Assembly: GCA_021846565.1 (NCBI GenBank)
Contig: JAJZWS010000005.1
Coordinates: 1-64,000, forward strand
Length of the DNA: 64,000 nucleotides
Direction: 5' to 3'
DNA from: Bacillota bacterium
Lineage (GTDB): Bacteria > Bacillota > Sulfobacillia > Sulfobacillales > JAIMBI01
The notes under the pieces are model-generated. The model saw only the letters and a program-made list of their open reading frames with translations, did not search any database and was not told the DNA's origin. Below are positions 1 through 8,906 of this stretch, in pieces (the first letter of the stretch is position 1; every line of letters begins with the position of its first letter). The position numbers and the translations under genes were made by a program.

Positions 1-2
1 CG

Positions 3-683
3 GGTGTGCTTTGGGATGTTGGGGGGAAAGTGGGGTGGAAGGCAGGCGCTGGCCTCCGTTTCGTGTGGACCACGACTGGTGTTCGTCACATGATGCTCGC
101 GCTGTCCACGGTCAATTTCTTTAACTACATGTTTACGGCGCTGTTCATCCTGTATGTTACGCGGAGCCTCGACGTGGCTCCCGTTCGTCTGGGCCTGATT
201 GTGGCGGTCGGGGCTTTGGGCGCCGCCGTGGGGGCGGCGTCGGCCGCGTCCCTGGGTCGGCGCTTCGGAAGTGCTGGCGCTCTTCTCCTCGGAGTCCTGC
301 TGTTCACCGCCCCCCTCATGCTGGTGCCTGGGGCCGGCGGGACGCTTGGAACCATCACGCTGCTGTTGGGGGTGGCCGAATTGTTGTCGGGCGCGGGCCT
401 CATGGTTTTGGACATCAGCTTCGGCAGCCTGTCGCTGGCGCTGGTACCGGATGCGCTGCGTGGCCGCGCCGCGGGCGCCTTTAGCCTCGTGAACTACGGC
501 ATTCGGCCGCTGGGCGCACTCATGGGCGGATTTCTTCCCACGGTGCTGGGTGTGCAGGGGACACTCTGGGTGGCCACGGCGGGTGCCTGCCTGGGTGCCG
601 CCTGGCTGTTGCCCGCCCTGACCGCACGGAGCCGCCGGATCGACGTCCGCTCCACCGCGCCGCGGCCCAAGCGTCCCAGCTAG
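3..683 (+). CDS. MFS transporter, C-terminal part (cut by window edge)
   Basis: The frame is open to the left edge, so only the last ~227 codons are visible. It has about six hydrophobic segments and, in the last third, the stretch LVPDALRGRAAGAFSLVNYG, which matches the loop seen in the C-terminal half of MFS_3-type (EntS-like) exporters; the same LVPDALRGR motif occurs in the MFS gene at 2477-3712. It probably exports a small molecule by proton antiport; the substrate cannot be told. The basic, Ser/Arg-rich tail ends four bases into the convergent GH2 relic, so the two stops overlap. The start lies outside the window; the GTG at 6 is only the first in-frame start-like codon. Confidence 0.75.
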   Translation, partial: GVLWDVGGKVGWKAGAGLRFVWTTTGVRHMMLALSTVNFFNYMFTALFILYVTRSLDVAPVRLGLIVAVGALGAAVGAASAASLGRRFGSAGALLLGVLLFTAPLMLVPGAGGTLGTITLLLGVAELLSGAGLMVLDISFGSLSLALVPDALRGRAAGAFSLVNYGIRPLGALMGGFLPTVLGVQGTLWVATAGACLGAAWLLPALTARSRRIDVRSTAPRPKRPS

Positions 684-2399
684 TTGGCCTGCCAGAGCGC
701 GGCGAGAGGCACCTTGGGCTCGCGCCGGTCGGTCAACAGCCCATTGACCTCCTGCTCCACGTCCGTGAGCTGCGTGTAGCAAAGGCCCTGGACCAGCGGG
801 GATGCGGCCAGCGCCTCGAGCTGGCCGCGGTACCGCGCCAGCAGGTCCGTCGCGCTGTCCAACGTGGTGTAGCCCCAGTGGGCGTCGTGGGTGTGGGTGG
901 CAGGGGCGAGCGCCAGCCCACCCATCTCCGTCACCAGCCCGGGCTCCCCGCGATGCTGAGATCCTGGCGCGTACAGGGCGCGGCCGCTGGGCCGGAACGC
1001 GATCACGGACTCGATCTGCGCATACCGGTTGCGGAGCGTCTCGGGGTTCCCCTCGTAGTCGTGGACCGTGGCCAGGTCCCCACCGGTGTGCTCCCAGCCG
1101 TCATTCGACACCACGAGCCGCGTCGGATCCCATGCCTTGGTGAGCGCGTACAGCGCATCCACGAAAGCCCGCTGGGCGGGATCGGCGGCCAAGTCCGGCA
1201 CCCCCCAGCTTTCGTTGATCAACACCCAGGCCACCAAGGCGGGATGGTTGACGTCGCGGGCGACGGCCTCGGCCCACTCTCGGGTGAACCGGTCGACCGC
1301 TTGGGGCGTGAACTCCCAGGCGTTAGAGCCACTGGGAGTCTTCAAGCTTCTGGTGCTTGCGGGCCCCGTTGAAGCCTATGGCTTTTGTCAGCTCCACGTC
1401 GCGGCGGAGGTCGTCGGCAGTGGGCGCGGTCAGGATGCCGTCGGGAAAGTAGCCCTGATCCAGCACCATCTTTAAAAAGTACGCCTGGCCGTTTAAAAAC
1501 AGCCGTCCGTCGCGGGCTTCCAGGTGGCGAAACCCGAGGTAGCTTTACACCTCATCCATCACGGTCCCGTCTGCACACAGGCGATACCGGACGGAATACA
1601 AGTTAGGCGTTTCGGGACTCCACGGCCGGACGTCCGCGCCGTCGACGGTGAGCGTCGCGTCCAGCTCCCGCCCGTCGACCGGGATGGCGAGCGTGGCATA
1701 ACGCTCGCCATCCGGGTCCCACACCGACACCTCGACGGCGAGATGCGGGAGGATCGGGCCGCCCAGGTTGAGTTGCCACCGCACCGACCCGTTGGACAGC
1801 GTCCGTGTGCAGCGCACGGCGTCGATGAATGTGTCTGGCAGCGGCTCCAGCCAAACGGACTGCCAAATCCCCGTGGTGCGCGTGTAAAAAATCGTCTCGG
1901 AGTCGGGCTCCCAATGCTGCTTGCCGCGCGGCTGAGCGCGCTCCCGGTGGTCCACCGCGCGCAGGGCGAGCTCGTGTTCCGACGCCTCCGTGCCCAAAAG
2001 CGCCAAGGCGTGGACCGGCACCTCGACGTGAAACGGGGTGTGGCCTCCTTCGTGGTGTCCCAGGTACTGGCCGTTCCACCATACGTCGGCCGCCCAGTCC
2101 ACGGCGTCGAAGTGGAGCCGGAGGCGGCCGGAAAACCGGGGAGGGACGGCGACCGCCCGCCGGTACCAGACGACGTCGCTAGCGATGCGGTCGCCGATTC
2201 CCCCCAGGACACTTTCCACCGGATACGGCACGAGAATGCGCTGGGCCAATGGCCGGTCATGGTGCCACCCCTGGTCGCGTCCCTCATCCCGGGGATCTTG
2301 CTCAAACTCCCACCAGCCGTTGAGCGAAAGCCAGTCGGACTGCGTGAACTGCGGCCGGGGATACTCGGAGCGGGGAATCTCCGAGGGCACAGCGGGCAT
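680..2399 (-). pseudogene. Glycoside hydrolase family 2 (beta-glucuronidase/galactosidase type), broken
   Basis: Read from 2399, a good start (GAGGAG six bases before ATG) opens a GH2 sugar-binding and immunoglobulin-like region ending at an in-frame TAA (1545-1547). The same frame continues past the stop with typical family sequence (SYLGFRHLEARDGRLFLNG, then an RKHQKLED-like stretch). Near 1330-1345 about 15 expected residues (the usual YWADRLG...W.EMP segment) are missing and the frame shifts; the rest runs to 680. That last piece keeps the acid/base motif INES and the nucleophile region VTEMGG. The lesions are therefore one nonsense codon plus one out-of-frame deletion, and no full enzyme can be made. 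The restored length would be near 590 residues, normal for the family. Together with the GH127 relic it suggests lost plant-polysaccharide or glycoside use. Confidence 0.85.
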
Positions 2400-2476
2400 G
2401 AACTCCTCTCCCCAAAAGTTGGGTGCGAACCGCCCTGGGGCGGTCCGCCCGTCCGGCGTAGTGTATCAGAGCCGGC

Positions 2477-3712
2477 TCACGCGCCGGCCGCGGCGGCCCC
2501 CGCGTTGGGCGCCTGGTCGGCGTCTTTGGGCATCCAGACCAGGATGCCCGCCGTGAGCCCGAGGCCGGTCAGCGCCATAAGGGCCCAGGCCCACCACAGC
2601 GGCAGCACGTGCAGAAAGACGCCCGCCGCCAGCGCGCCCAGGGGATTGGCCATCGTGACCAGGGAGAACAGCATGCCAAACACCCGTCCACGCAGCGCGT
2701 CCGGCACCAGCCGCTGGAACAGGGTGAACAGCAGCGCGTTGCCCACGCCGTTGGAGGCCCCGGCGACAAACAACCACCCGCCGGCCCAAATCGGCGCCGA
2801 AGTGAGCGCAAATGCGCCCAGGAGGAGAGCCTGCAACCCAAACGCGACGGCAGCCACGTACCGAATCGGCCAGCGACGAAAGGCGCCGACCGACAGGCTG
2901 CCCAGCACCAGCCCTGCGGCGAAGCTGGCATCGATGAGGCCGTAGGACAAAGCGCCGGCGTGAAGCTGTGTGCGCACCCAGTAGGGAAACATCGTAAAGG
3001 CGGCCACGCCGGCAAAATTGGCGGCTACCGCAATCGGCATCAGCTGAATCATGCCTGGCAGCGTCTTTAAGGACTGAAAGCCCGAGCGGAGCTCGGGCCA
3101 GAATCCCGCGCGAGCGTCCCCCGTGGTGTGGGTGCGGGGGCGCGCCGCCACGGTGCGCATCATGAGCAGGATGGCCAGCGCCGACAGCCAGAACGAGGCC
3201 AGGTCCATGCCAAACACCACGGTCACCCCCAACGCCACGATGGCCGCGCCCCCAAGCGCCGATCCCGCGGTGCTGGCGAGCTGTGCCGTGAGCGAGTACA
3301 GGCCGTTGGCCCCAGCCAGATCCTCCGGCGCAACCAGCCAGGGAATGAGGACGCTTTCCGATGGCCCAAACAGCGCGTTGCCGAGGCTGTTGACGCCCAA
3401 CAGCGCAATGATGACCGCCATGAGGCTGCCGGGCACCATGAGTGCAACCAGGCCCAGCGCCACCGCCGAGCCACGCAGGACATCGGTCCACAGCATGAGG
3501 CGGCGGGGATCCATCCGGTCCACGTACACCCCGCCAAACACGGCGAGCCCGGCGGGGATGGTCATCGCCAACCCTGCGCCCGCCAGCAGCACGGGCTGGC
3601 GGAGCTGAATCTCCCACAACCCCATGATGAGAAACACGGCGTTGCCCATCTGCGACAACAACTGCCCCGTCCAGAGCGCACGAAATCCGCTATACTTGCC
3701 CAAGAGTCTCAA
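2477..3712 (-). CDS. MFS transporter
   Basis: A 411-residue, 12-helix major facilitator protein, probably a drug or metabolite exporter of the MFS_3 (EntS/macrolide-efflux-like) type. The motif-A-like loop YVDRMDPRRLM lies between helices 2 and 3, and LVPDALRGRVFGMLFS near residue 330 in the second half. I chose the TTG at 3712 because GGAGGT sits six bases upstream and the protein then begins MRLLGKYSGFRALWTGQ, a normal MFS N-terminus; an upstream in-frame start (3856) would add 48 unlikely Arg/Pro-rich residues. The gene ends 78 bases before the GH2 relic on the same strand, so they may once have formed a sugar-related unit. Substrate unknown. Confidence 0.85.
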   Translation of the reverse strand: MRLLGKYSGFRALWTGQLLSQMGNAVFLIMGLWEIQLRQPVLLAGAGLAMTIPAGLAVFGGVYVDRMDPRRLMLWTDVLRGSAVALGLVALMVPGSLMAVIIALLGVNSLGNALFGPSESVLIPWLVAPEDLAGANGLYSLTAQLASTAGSALGGAAIVALGVTVVFGMDLASFWLSALAILLMMRTVAARPRTHTTGDARAGFWPELRSGFQSLKTLPGMIQLMPIAVAANFAGVAAFTMFPYWVRTQLHAGALSYGLIDASFAAGLVLGSLSVGAFRRWPIRYVAAVAFGLQALLLGAFALTSAPIWAGGWLFVAGASNGVGNALLFTLFQRLVPDALRGRVFGMLFSLVTMANPLGALAAGVFLHVLPLWWAWALMALTGLGLTAGILVWMPKDADQAPNAGAAAAGA

Positions 3713-3912
3713 GCGGCCACCTCCACGGCGGACGATACCGGTGGGTGCCCAGCGGGGACATTGTCCGCAGGGACAATTTGGGCGAGCCTGTCGGGGTTGG
3801 GTGTATGGTGTGGCGAGACGCCAAGTTCCTATCAGCGGCCGCGATCGATCGATCAAGCCCTCAATCGGGCCTGGGCTGGAGGCGGGCCTGGTGAGGGGTT
3901 CACGCGGTGGTC

Positions 3913-4824
3913 ATGAGGAACCCAGGCCGGAAAGACCCGAAGGAGTGCGAGTGGCCCGCCGCGCTGCGGGAAGCCACCGGTACGCCCTTCGCCGTCACCC
4001 GTCTCGCGGGGGTCGGCGGACCCGGCAGCTTTCGGGTGGAGGGTCCCCGCGCCACCGTCATCTACAAGCGCGGCGTGCCCCCGCGGGAGCTGGCGTGGTA
4101 TCGGCGGTGCGCCCCCCACGCCGCGGGCCTGGCGGCCGCAGGCTGCAGGACCGCTCCCCTGGTGGCCTCGGGACACGACCCCGATCCATGGCTGGCGCTG
4201 GGCTGGGCGGGCCCGCCGCTCCCGCGCGAGCGGTGGGGCACCCCACTGGTGCTGGCCGCGCTGGCCAGCTGGCATCGCGCCGCGGCGCTGTGGGAAGGAC
4301 CGCTGGGCGACGCCTATCCGTTTGCCTGGGATGACGGGCTCACCCGAGACGCGCTCGAGGTGTTGGCAGCTCCAGACCGCCTGGCGGTGCGAGACGGATG
4401 GGGACGCGCCGCCGAGGAGGCGCAGCGGGAGCTGTTTGCCCCGCCAGGGCACGCCATTCATGGAGACCCCAACCCCACGAACTGGCTTTTGGCCGCAGAC
4501 GCTGAGGAGTCACCTCTGGTGCTGGTGGATTGGGCGCGATCCGGGCGGGCCCACGCGGCCGTGGACGTGGCCATTGCGCTCCCGGGGCTGCCCACGCATG
4601 ACCGAGCCGCCGAGGCCGCCCAGTGGTACCTTCATGCCCGGCCGGATTTGCGCGAACGGGACGGGAGAGCATGGACGCGGTGGATCTTGCTGGCTAAACT
4701 GTGGTCCGTCGTCGAATTTCTGGCCATGGCCACCCGGGGGGCGCTCTCGCAGGAGGCCCGATCGGCGGTGGCGTTCCTGCGGGAGGACCTGCCGGGGTGG
4801 AGTAACCAACAGGCGGGCCGCTGA
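3913..4824 (+). CDS. Aminoglycoside phosphotransferase-family kinase
   Basis: About 303 residues with the APH/choline-kinase fold signature in the second half: the catalytic loop HGDPNPTNWLL (Asp base and Asn metal ligand) and, about 20 residues later, LVDWARSG with the metal-binding Asp. The N-terminal lobe has a glycine-containing loop (GVGGPGSF) and a lysine in VIYKRG that could bind ATP. The family phosphorylates small hydroxylated compounds such as antibiotics, homoserine, choline or fructosamines; no substrate can be assigned here. ATG 3913 is preferred over GTG 3907 two codons earlier. It is monocistronic and divergent from the MFS gene at 3712. Confidence 0.75.
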   Translation: MRNPGRKDPKECEWPAALREATGTPFAVTRLAGVGGPGSFRVEGPRATVIYKRGVPPRELAWYRRCAPHAAGLAAAGCRTAPLVASGHDPDPWLALGWAGPPLPRERWGTPLVLAALASWHRAAALWEGPLGDAYPFAWDDGLTRDALEVLAAPDRLAVRDGWGRAAEEAQRELFAPPGHAIHGDPNPTNWLLAADAEESPLVLVDWARSGRAHAAVDVAIALPGLPTHDRAAEAAQWYLHARPDLRERDGRAWTRWILLAKLWSVVEFLAMATRGALSQEARSAVAFLREDLPGWSNQQAGR

Positions 4825-5149
4825 CCCGGGAATCGCGTGCGATGGCGGCGGCTTGGCGGGTCGACGAGACGCTCGCGTCTCGCGCCGTACATGCGCTACC
4901 GACGGGTTAAGATGTACGGTCGGCCGCCACGTGCGCCACAGGCGGCCAAGTCGCCGGGGTGGGAACGATCACCCGATGCGACCGGTTTCAACGGCCCCAA
5001 AGGGTGCGATGCAGGTGTGAAACGCCTTACAGGGGCGATGCTGTCGACCGCGAAGCTCGCCGCCGGGGTGTCCCGGTGTCGGAGATTGTGTGGCGAGGGC
5101 TCCCAGGGTTGTGTTCGCTATGGTTGCCGACCGCCGTTTTCAAGGCATG
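4825..5149. other. Intergenic, no gene recognised
   Basis: Between the kinase and the GH127 relic. No convincing coding frame, RNA or repeat was seen. It may hold unrecognisable N-terminal sequence of the GH127 relic, because only the middle and end of that enzyme are recognisable downstream. Confidence 0.5.
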
Positions 5150-5866
5150 CTTGACTCCCTATGGCGTCGCAGCCGTGATCGAGAAGGTCCTGTACAACGG
5201 CCTTTTGGCTGGATGGTTCGTGGCCGGCGACTGGTTTTTCTACGACAATCCGCTGGAATCCGACGGCAAGCATCGGCGCCCGCCGTGGTTGGGGTGTGCC
5301 TGTTGCCGCAGCAACTGGACCGCTTCATACGCCACGGGCCCGGATAGGGTGTACGTCAACCCATTTGTCAGGTCGGACGCGCGGGCGACGGTGGCGACCA
5401 ACCGGGGCACGCAGCGCGGCGGACAGGGTTTCCCGGGGACGGGTGCGTCACGCTGCAACGCACGGCCAACGACCTGTCGGAGGTCGATCGCCATCGGCGG
5501 CCCGCGTGGGCGGGGTGCGAGCGGGGCAATCTGGTGTGCCAGGGGGCGTGGCAGGCGGGAGATACGGTGGCCATGGAGTTTCCCATGACGGTACGCCCGG
5601 TGTACGCGACTCCCGCCGTTCTGGATAATCTCGGGCACCTCGCTCGGGCCCGTGGGTCCCTGGTGTACGCCGTGGAAGCCGCTGACAACCCTGGAGTCGT
5701 GGACGACGCGGCCTCCCCGTCCGACGCACGGCGGCTGGCCAACCCGCTGGCGGAAGTGCCCGATCTCGGGTCTACGATGCGGATCCGCGCCGTCACCGCG
5801 GTCCTCTAGTTCCTGGGGGCCAACCGCGAGCGGGGCTCGATGCGTATCTGGCTGCGCGAGGCGTGA
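5150..5866 (+). pseudogene. GH127 (DUF1680) beta-L-arabinofuranosidase relic
   Basis: Three separated stretches match the middle and C-terminus of GH127 enzymes. First, 5155-5370 holds IEKVLYNGLLAG, FYDNPLESDGKHRRPPW and LGCACCRSN, the family zinc-cysteine region. Second, a different frame from about 5540 holds AWQAGDTVAMEFPMTVRP and a GSLVYAVE-like stretch. Third, after an in-frame TAG (5807-5809), the same frame continues with an end resembling the usual ANRGPGEMRVWLRE tail and stops at TGA 5864-5866. The first ~300 residues of the enzyme are absent, the frame changes at least once and a stop interrupts the tail. Such enzymes release beta-L-arabinofuranose from plant glycans. This is clearly dead sequence. 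Confidence 0.8.
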
Positions 5867-5911
5867 GCCGCCTCCCGCGAGCCGACGGGGGGCTGACCGC
5901 TTCGCGTCAGC

Positions 5912-6130
5912 TTACTTCTTAATGAACAGCCGTCCCGCGAGCGCCAGGATAACCGCCGCCGCGATGGCCGCATAGATGCTGCCGTATTTGGAGGAAATGT
6001 CAAGGCGGCCCGCCGCGAAGCTCCCAATCAGGGCCAGCAACACAATGACGGGCATGCCCTGTCGCCGTCCCTGGCCAAACAGATAGCCCACCACGAGCCC
6101 AATAACGGCAAACGCAATGTAGTGAAGCAC
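5912..6130 (-). CDS. Small membrane protein of unknown function
   Basis: 72 residues that are almost entirely hydrophobic, with two or three predicted membrane helices (roughly 3-17, 27-42 and 50-68), a short basic loop GQGRRQG and a C-terminal IKK. Length and layout recall small YeaQ/GlsB-like or DUF-type membrane proteins, but no diagnostic motif is present, so I assign no function. The start ATG at 6130 is preceded by GAAAGGGG. It is divergent from dsrE, with a terminator-like hairpin between them. Confidence 0.6.
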   Translation of the reverse strand: MLHYIAFAVIGLVVGYLFGQGRRQGMPVIVLLALIGSFAAGRLDISSKYGSIYAAIAAAVILALAGRLFIKK

Positions 6131-6171
6131 CTCATGTCCCCTTTCGAGCCGTTAGCATTCGCGGCCGCGGC

Positions 6172-6223
6172 AAAAAGTCCTACTGCTGGAGAGCCCTTCA
6201 GCACTGTGGGGGGACCTTTTTTT
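6172..6223 (+). terminator. Terminator-like hairpin with T7 tract in divergent region
   Basis: AAAAAGTCC (6172-6180) faces GGGGACC (6210-6216), followed by TTTTTTT (6217-6223); an inner GCTG/CAGC pairing strengthens the fold. On the plus strand it looks like an intrinsic terminator, yet no plus-strand gene precedes it. It lies 108 bases upstream of the dsrE start, so it could terminate an antisense or leader RNA, or be an attenuator for dsrE. Confidence 0.45.
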
Positions 6224-6331
6224 CGCGAGTCGGCCGGATCTGCGTTAGCATCACCCAAGAGGAGCGCGGCGCACGCGCTGTCCTCGCAAAGCGCCGCCGG
6301 GCGCCCAACTGATTGAAGGAGGCCGCGAGTA

Positions 6332-6691
6332 ATGGCCGAGCGCCTGTTGATTAACCTTACGCGGGGGCCGGACGACCCGGACCGCGCCACGGTGGCGTTT
6401 GTAATGGCGAACGCCGCTGTGACCCTGGACAAGACAGTGGTGGTGCTGCTGTCCACCGAAGGCGTGCGCGTGGCCGACCCGCACGTGCTGGACTCGGTGG
6501 CCGAGGTGGGCTTCCTGCCGCTCCGGGAACTGTGGGACGGCTTTTTGGAGGCCGGCGGCGAGGTGTGGGCCTGCACGCCGTGTGTGAAGAAACGCCACTT
6601 GGACGATGTCCTCCCCCCCGCCGTCAAGCCGATGGGGGCCGTGGCGGCCCTGTCGTGGGTGATGGAGGACGGTGTATCCCTGTCATTTTAG
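6332..6691 (+). CDS. DsrE family sulfur-transfer-like protein
   Basis: 119 residues with the DsrE/F-like fold pattern: LLINLTRGPDD at the N-terminus, a central VVVLLSTEGV strand, and near the end the cysteine-bearing loop WACTPCVKKR (Cys ~83 and Cys ~86) where DsrE-like proteins carry their active persulfide cysteine. Members carry or move sulfane sulfur or act as peroxiredoxin-like proteins; with TusA (44331) encoded in the same window, a role in intracellular sulfur trafficking is plausible but inferred. ATG 6332 follows AAGGAGG with good spacing. It appears monocistronic, with a possible hairpin terminator just after the stop. Confidence 0.8.
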   Translation: MAERLLINLTRGPDDPDRATVAFVMANAAVTLDKTVVVLLSTEGVRVADPHVLDSVAEVGFLPLRELWDGFLEAGGEVWACTPCVKKRHLDDVLPPAVKPMGAVAALSWVMEDGVSLSF

Positions 6692-6693
6692 CG

Positions 6694-6716
6694 ACGGGCC
6701 CGAGCGGCCCGTTTGC
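6694..6716 (+). terminator. Possible terminator after dsrE-like gene
   Basis: ACGGGCC (6694-6700), loop CGAGC, GGCCCGT (6706-6712), then a weak TTGCT tail; starts three bases after the dsrE stop. The stem is perfect but the U-tract is poor. Confidence 0.45.
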
Positions 6717-6802
6717 TACACTGAGGTGAGGTCAGCGGGGCGGGGCGATGCCTCCTCGCCGTAAGGCCACTTGGGGCGCGCCGACGGGGGGGAGGGTTCA
6801 AC

Positions 6803-7762
6803 ATGTTGCTGGCCAGTGCCCTGCCCCACGGGCGCCCGCGTCTCGGGCGGTGGCCCACGACGGTGAACACCGGACTGGGGTACGCGGCCGAGCTGTCGGC
6901 GACGGTGCTGTGGGGCTATGCCAACGTGGTCATGCGGCAAGTTGAAGGCACGGTCACTCCGGGTGTGCGGATGTGGCTGCGGTTTCTCATTCCCCTGGTC
7001 GTGGTGGCCCCGGCGCTGTTCCGTGTGCGTGGCGCCGGCTCTTGGTTCTACGGGGCGGTGGCGGCGGGGGCGGTGCTGGGATGGGCCACGTATGCCCAGG
7101 CAACCGCGCTGAAAACGATTCCCGTGGACCAGTGTTTGTGAGCGCGCTGTACGTGGTGTTCACGCCGCTGGCGGCATCTCCGGGAGGCACCGGTGGCCAT
7201 CGTGGACCCTGGTGGCCGCCACGGTGCTGAGCCTCGTCAGCGTCGCCCTGCAGATTGGCGGCCTTGGCGGCGAGATCCGTCTCGGGAGCTGGCTGTCGCT
7301 CGCGAGTGCCGTCGCGCTCACGGTGCAGGTCCTGGCGTTGTCGCGGCTCGCCGTGCGGGCCACACCGCTTGAGATCACGGCCGCCGAGAGTCTCGGCGCG
7401 GTGGTGGTGCTGTCGGGGATGCTGGTGATCCACGGCGGGTCGAGCCTCGCGGTGCTTGGCCACGCGTTCGCCTGGCCAGCCGGGGTGTGGGCTGGCGTCC
7501 TGTGCCTCGCTCTGGGCGGTGGACTCTGGGCGTTCATGCTCCAAGCATGGGGCCAGCGGCACATTTCGGCCACTGCTGCCGCGCTGGCGTTCAACACCGA
7601 GGCGGTGTGGTCGGCGTTGCCGGCGTGGCTGATTTTGGCCGAAACCTTGTCCCGTCCGCGTGGCAGATGGTGGGCGCGGCGCTGACCGTGGGCACGCTGT
7701 CGGCGGCGGTGTTCTGGGACCACCGCGTGCGAGCCCATCCCAGGCTCCGCGGGCCCGGGTGA
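6803..7762 (+). pseudogene. EamA/DMT-family permease, frameshifted
   Basis: Ten-helix drug/metabolite transporter sequence spread over three frames. 6803-7141 encodes the N-terminus (ATVLWGYANVVMRQVEG, GWATYAQATALKTIPVDQ); about 7135-7185 continues in another frame (FVSALYVVFTPLAA); 7190-7650 in a third (AATVLSLVSVALQIGG ... LWAFMLQAWGQRHISATAAA); and 7655-7762 returns to the first (SAWQMVGAALTVGTLSAAVF). Three frameshifts are needed to read one protein of about 315 residues. If the assembly is right the gene is dead; indel errors are a possible alternative because no large deletion is seen. A functional EamA paralogue lies at 42875. Confidence 0.75.
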
Positions 7763-7799
7763 CCGCCTCGGGGCATCAGATCGATAAAGGAGGATGGAT

Positions 7800-8906
7800 A
7801 TGACAAGCGCAAGCGATCAAGTTTCCGCTATCGTGATCACACCAGGGCAGGCGGGCAGCGCCCAGTTGGGAACGGTGGCGCGCGAACCCGTGACCGCAGG
7901 GTCGGTGCGTCTGGCGGTCGAGGCCGTGGGGGTGTGCGGCACCGACGCGGAAATCTGCGAAGGATTGTACGGCCAGGCACCGGCCGGGCAGCCGCAATTG
8001 GTTTTGGGGCATGAGGCGCTGGCGCGGGTCGCCGAGGTGGGGGCGGGGGTGCAGGACCTCCGTGCGGGCCAGTGGGTGGTGCCGATTGTGCGGCGGCCAT
8101 GCCAGCCGCCCTGCGCCGCCTGCAGCCAGGGACGCTGGGACGAGTGCCTCACGGGGGGCTATCAGGAGCATGGCATCAAGGGCCTCCACGGATTCATGCG
8201 CCAAGAATTGGTGGTGGCGGCCGATGCGGTGGTCCCCCTCCCCGAGGCGCTGGCCGACGTCGGAATGCTCACGGAGCCGTTGACCATTATTGAGAAGGCG
8301 GTGGAGAGGGGGCTCGCGGTGCATCGGCTGGGCTCGGGTGAGCCCCGCCGGGCGCTGGTGACGGGTGCGGGGCCCGTCGGGCTGTTGGGGGTGCTGTTGC
8401 TGGTCTGCCGGGGGCTCGACGTGTACGTGGTAGACCGTCGACCGGCAGATTCGCCCAAAGCCAAGCTGGTGGAGTCCGTCGGTGCGCATTATATTGACGA
8501 CAGCACCACGCCTTTAGAGCAGGCGGCCCCGCGAGGCGGCTTTGACCTGGCGCTGGAAGCCACCGGTTATGCGCCGCTGCTGTTTCGGGCGCTGAACACA
8601 CTGGGAGTCAATGGCGTGCTGGTGCTTACCGGCGTCACCGGCGGCCACCATGCACTGGATGTTGACGTAAACCTCATGAACACCACCATGGTGCTGGAGA
8701 ACCAAGCCATGATCGGGTCGGTGAACGCCGCCCGGCGGCACTACCAACAGGCCGTCCAGGACCTGTCGGCCTTTGTGACCCGGTTTGGGCCGGTCGTGCC
8801 CGCGCTCATCACCGAGCGAGTGCCGCTCAGCAAGTTTGGCCAGGCGTTTAACAAGGCGCCGGACGCCATCAAGTCGGTGGTCATGGTGGGCGAGGCCTCC
8901 CGCTGA
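7800..8906 (+). CDS. Zinc-dependent glucose 1-dehydrogenase-like MDR enzyme
   Basis: 368-residue medium-chain dehydrogenase. The catalytic-zinc region is visible (VCGTDAEI, GHEA), as are cysteines for the structural zinc (CQPPCAACSQGRWDEC), a Rossmann motif TGAGPVGLLG with Asp in YVVDRRP about 30 residues on, and TEPLTIIEKA, typical of archaeal-type glucose/galactose dehydrogenases. These oxidise glucose or galactose to the lactone with NAD(P), the first step of a non-phosphorylative Entner-Doudoroff route. Start ATG 7800 was chosen because AAAGGAGG (7786-7793) is six bases upstream; ATG 7794 would abut it. The stop overlaps the next start (TGATG), so it is translationally coupled to a HAD phosphatase and an alpha/beta-hydrolase. 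No other sugar-catabolic genes adjoin. Confidence 0.8.
   Translation: MTSASDQVSAIVITPGQAGSAQLGTVAREPVTAGSVRLAVEAVGVCGTDAEICEGLYGQAPAGQPQLVLGHEALARVAEVGAGVQDLRAGQWVVPIVRRPCQPPCAACSQGRWDECLTGGYQEHGIKGLHGFMRQELVVAADAVVPLPEALADVGMLTEPLTIIEKAVERGLAVHRLGSGEPRRALVTGAGPVGLLGVLLLVCRGLDVYVVDRRPADSPKAKLVESVGAHYIDDSTTPLEQAAPRGGFDLALEATGYAPLLFRALNTLGVNGVLVLTGVTGGHHALDVDVNLMNTTMVLENQAMIGSVNAARRHYQQAVQDLSAFVTRFGPVVPALITERVPLSKFGQAFNKAPDAIKSVVMVGEASR

Noticed and set aside
1524..2945. Long plus-strand open frame (473 codons) across the GH2/MFS region
   Set aside because: It is antisense to clear GH2 and MFS coding sequence, has Arg/Pro/His-rich composition and no domain or ribosome site; a GC-rich shadow.
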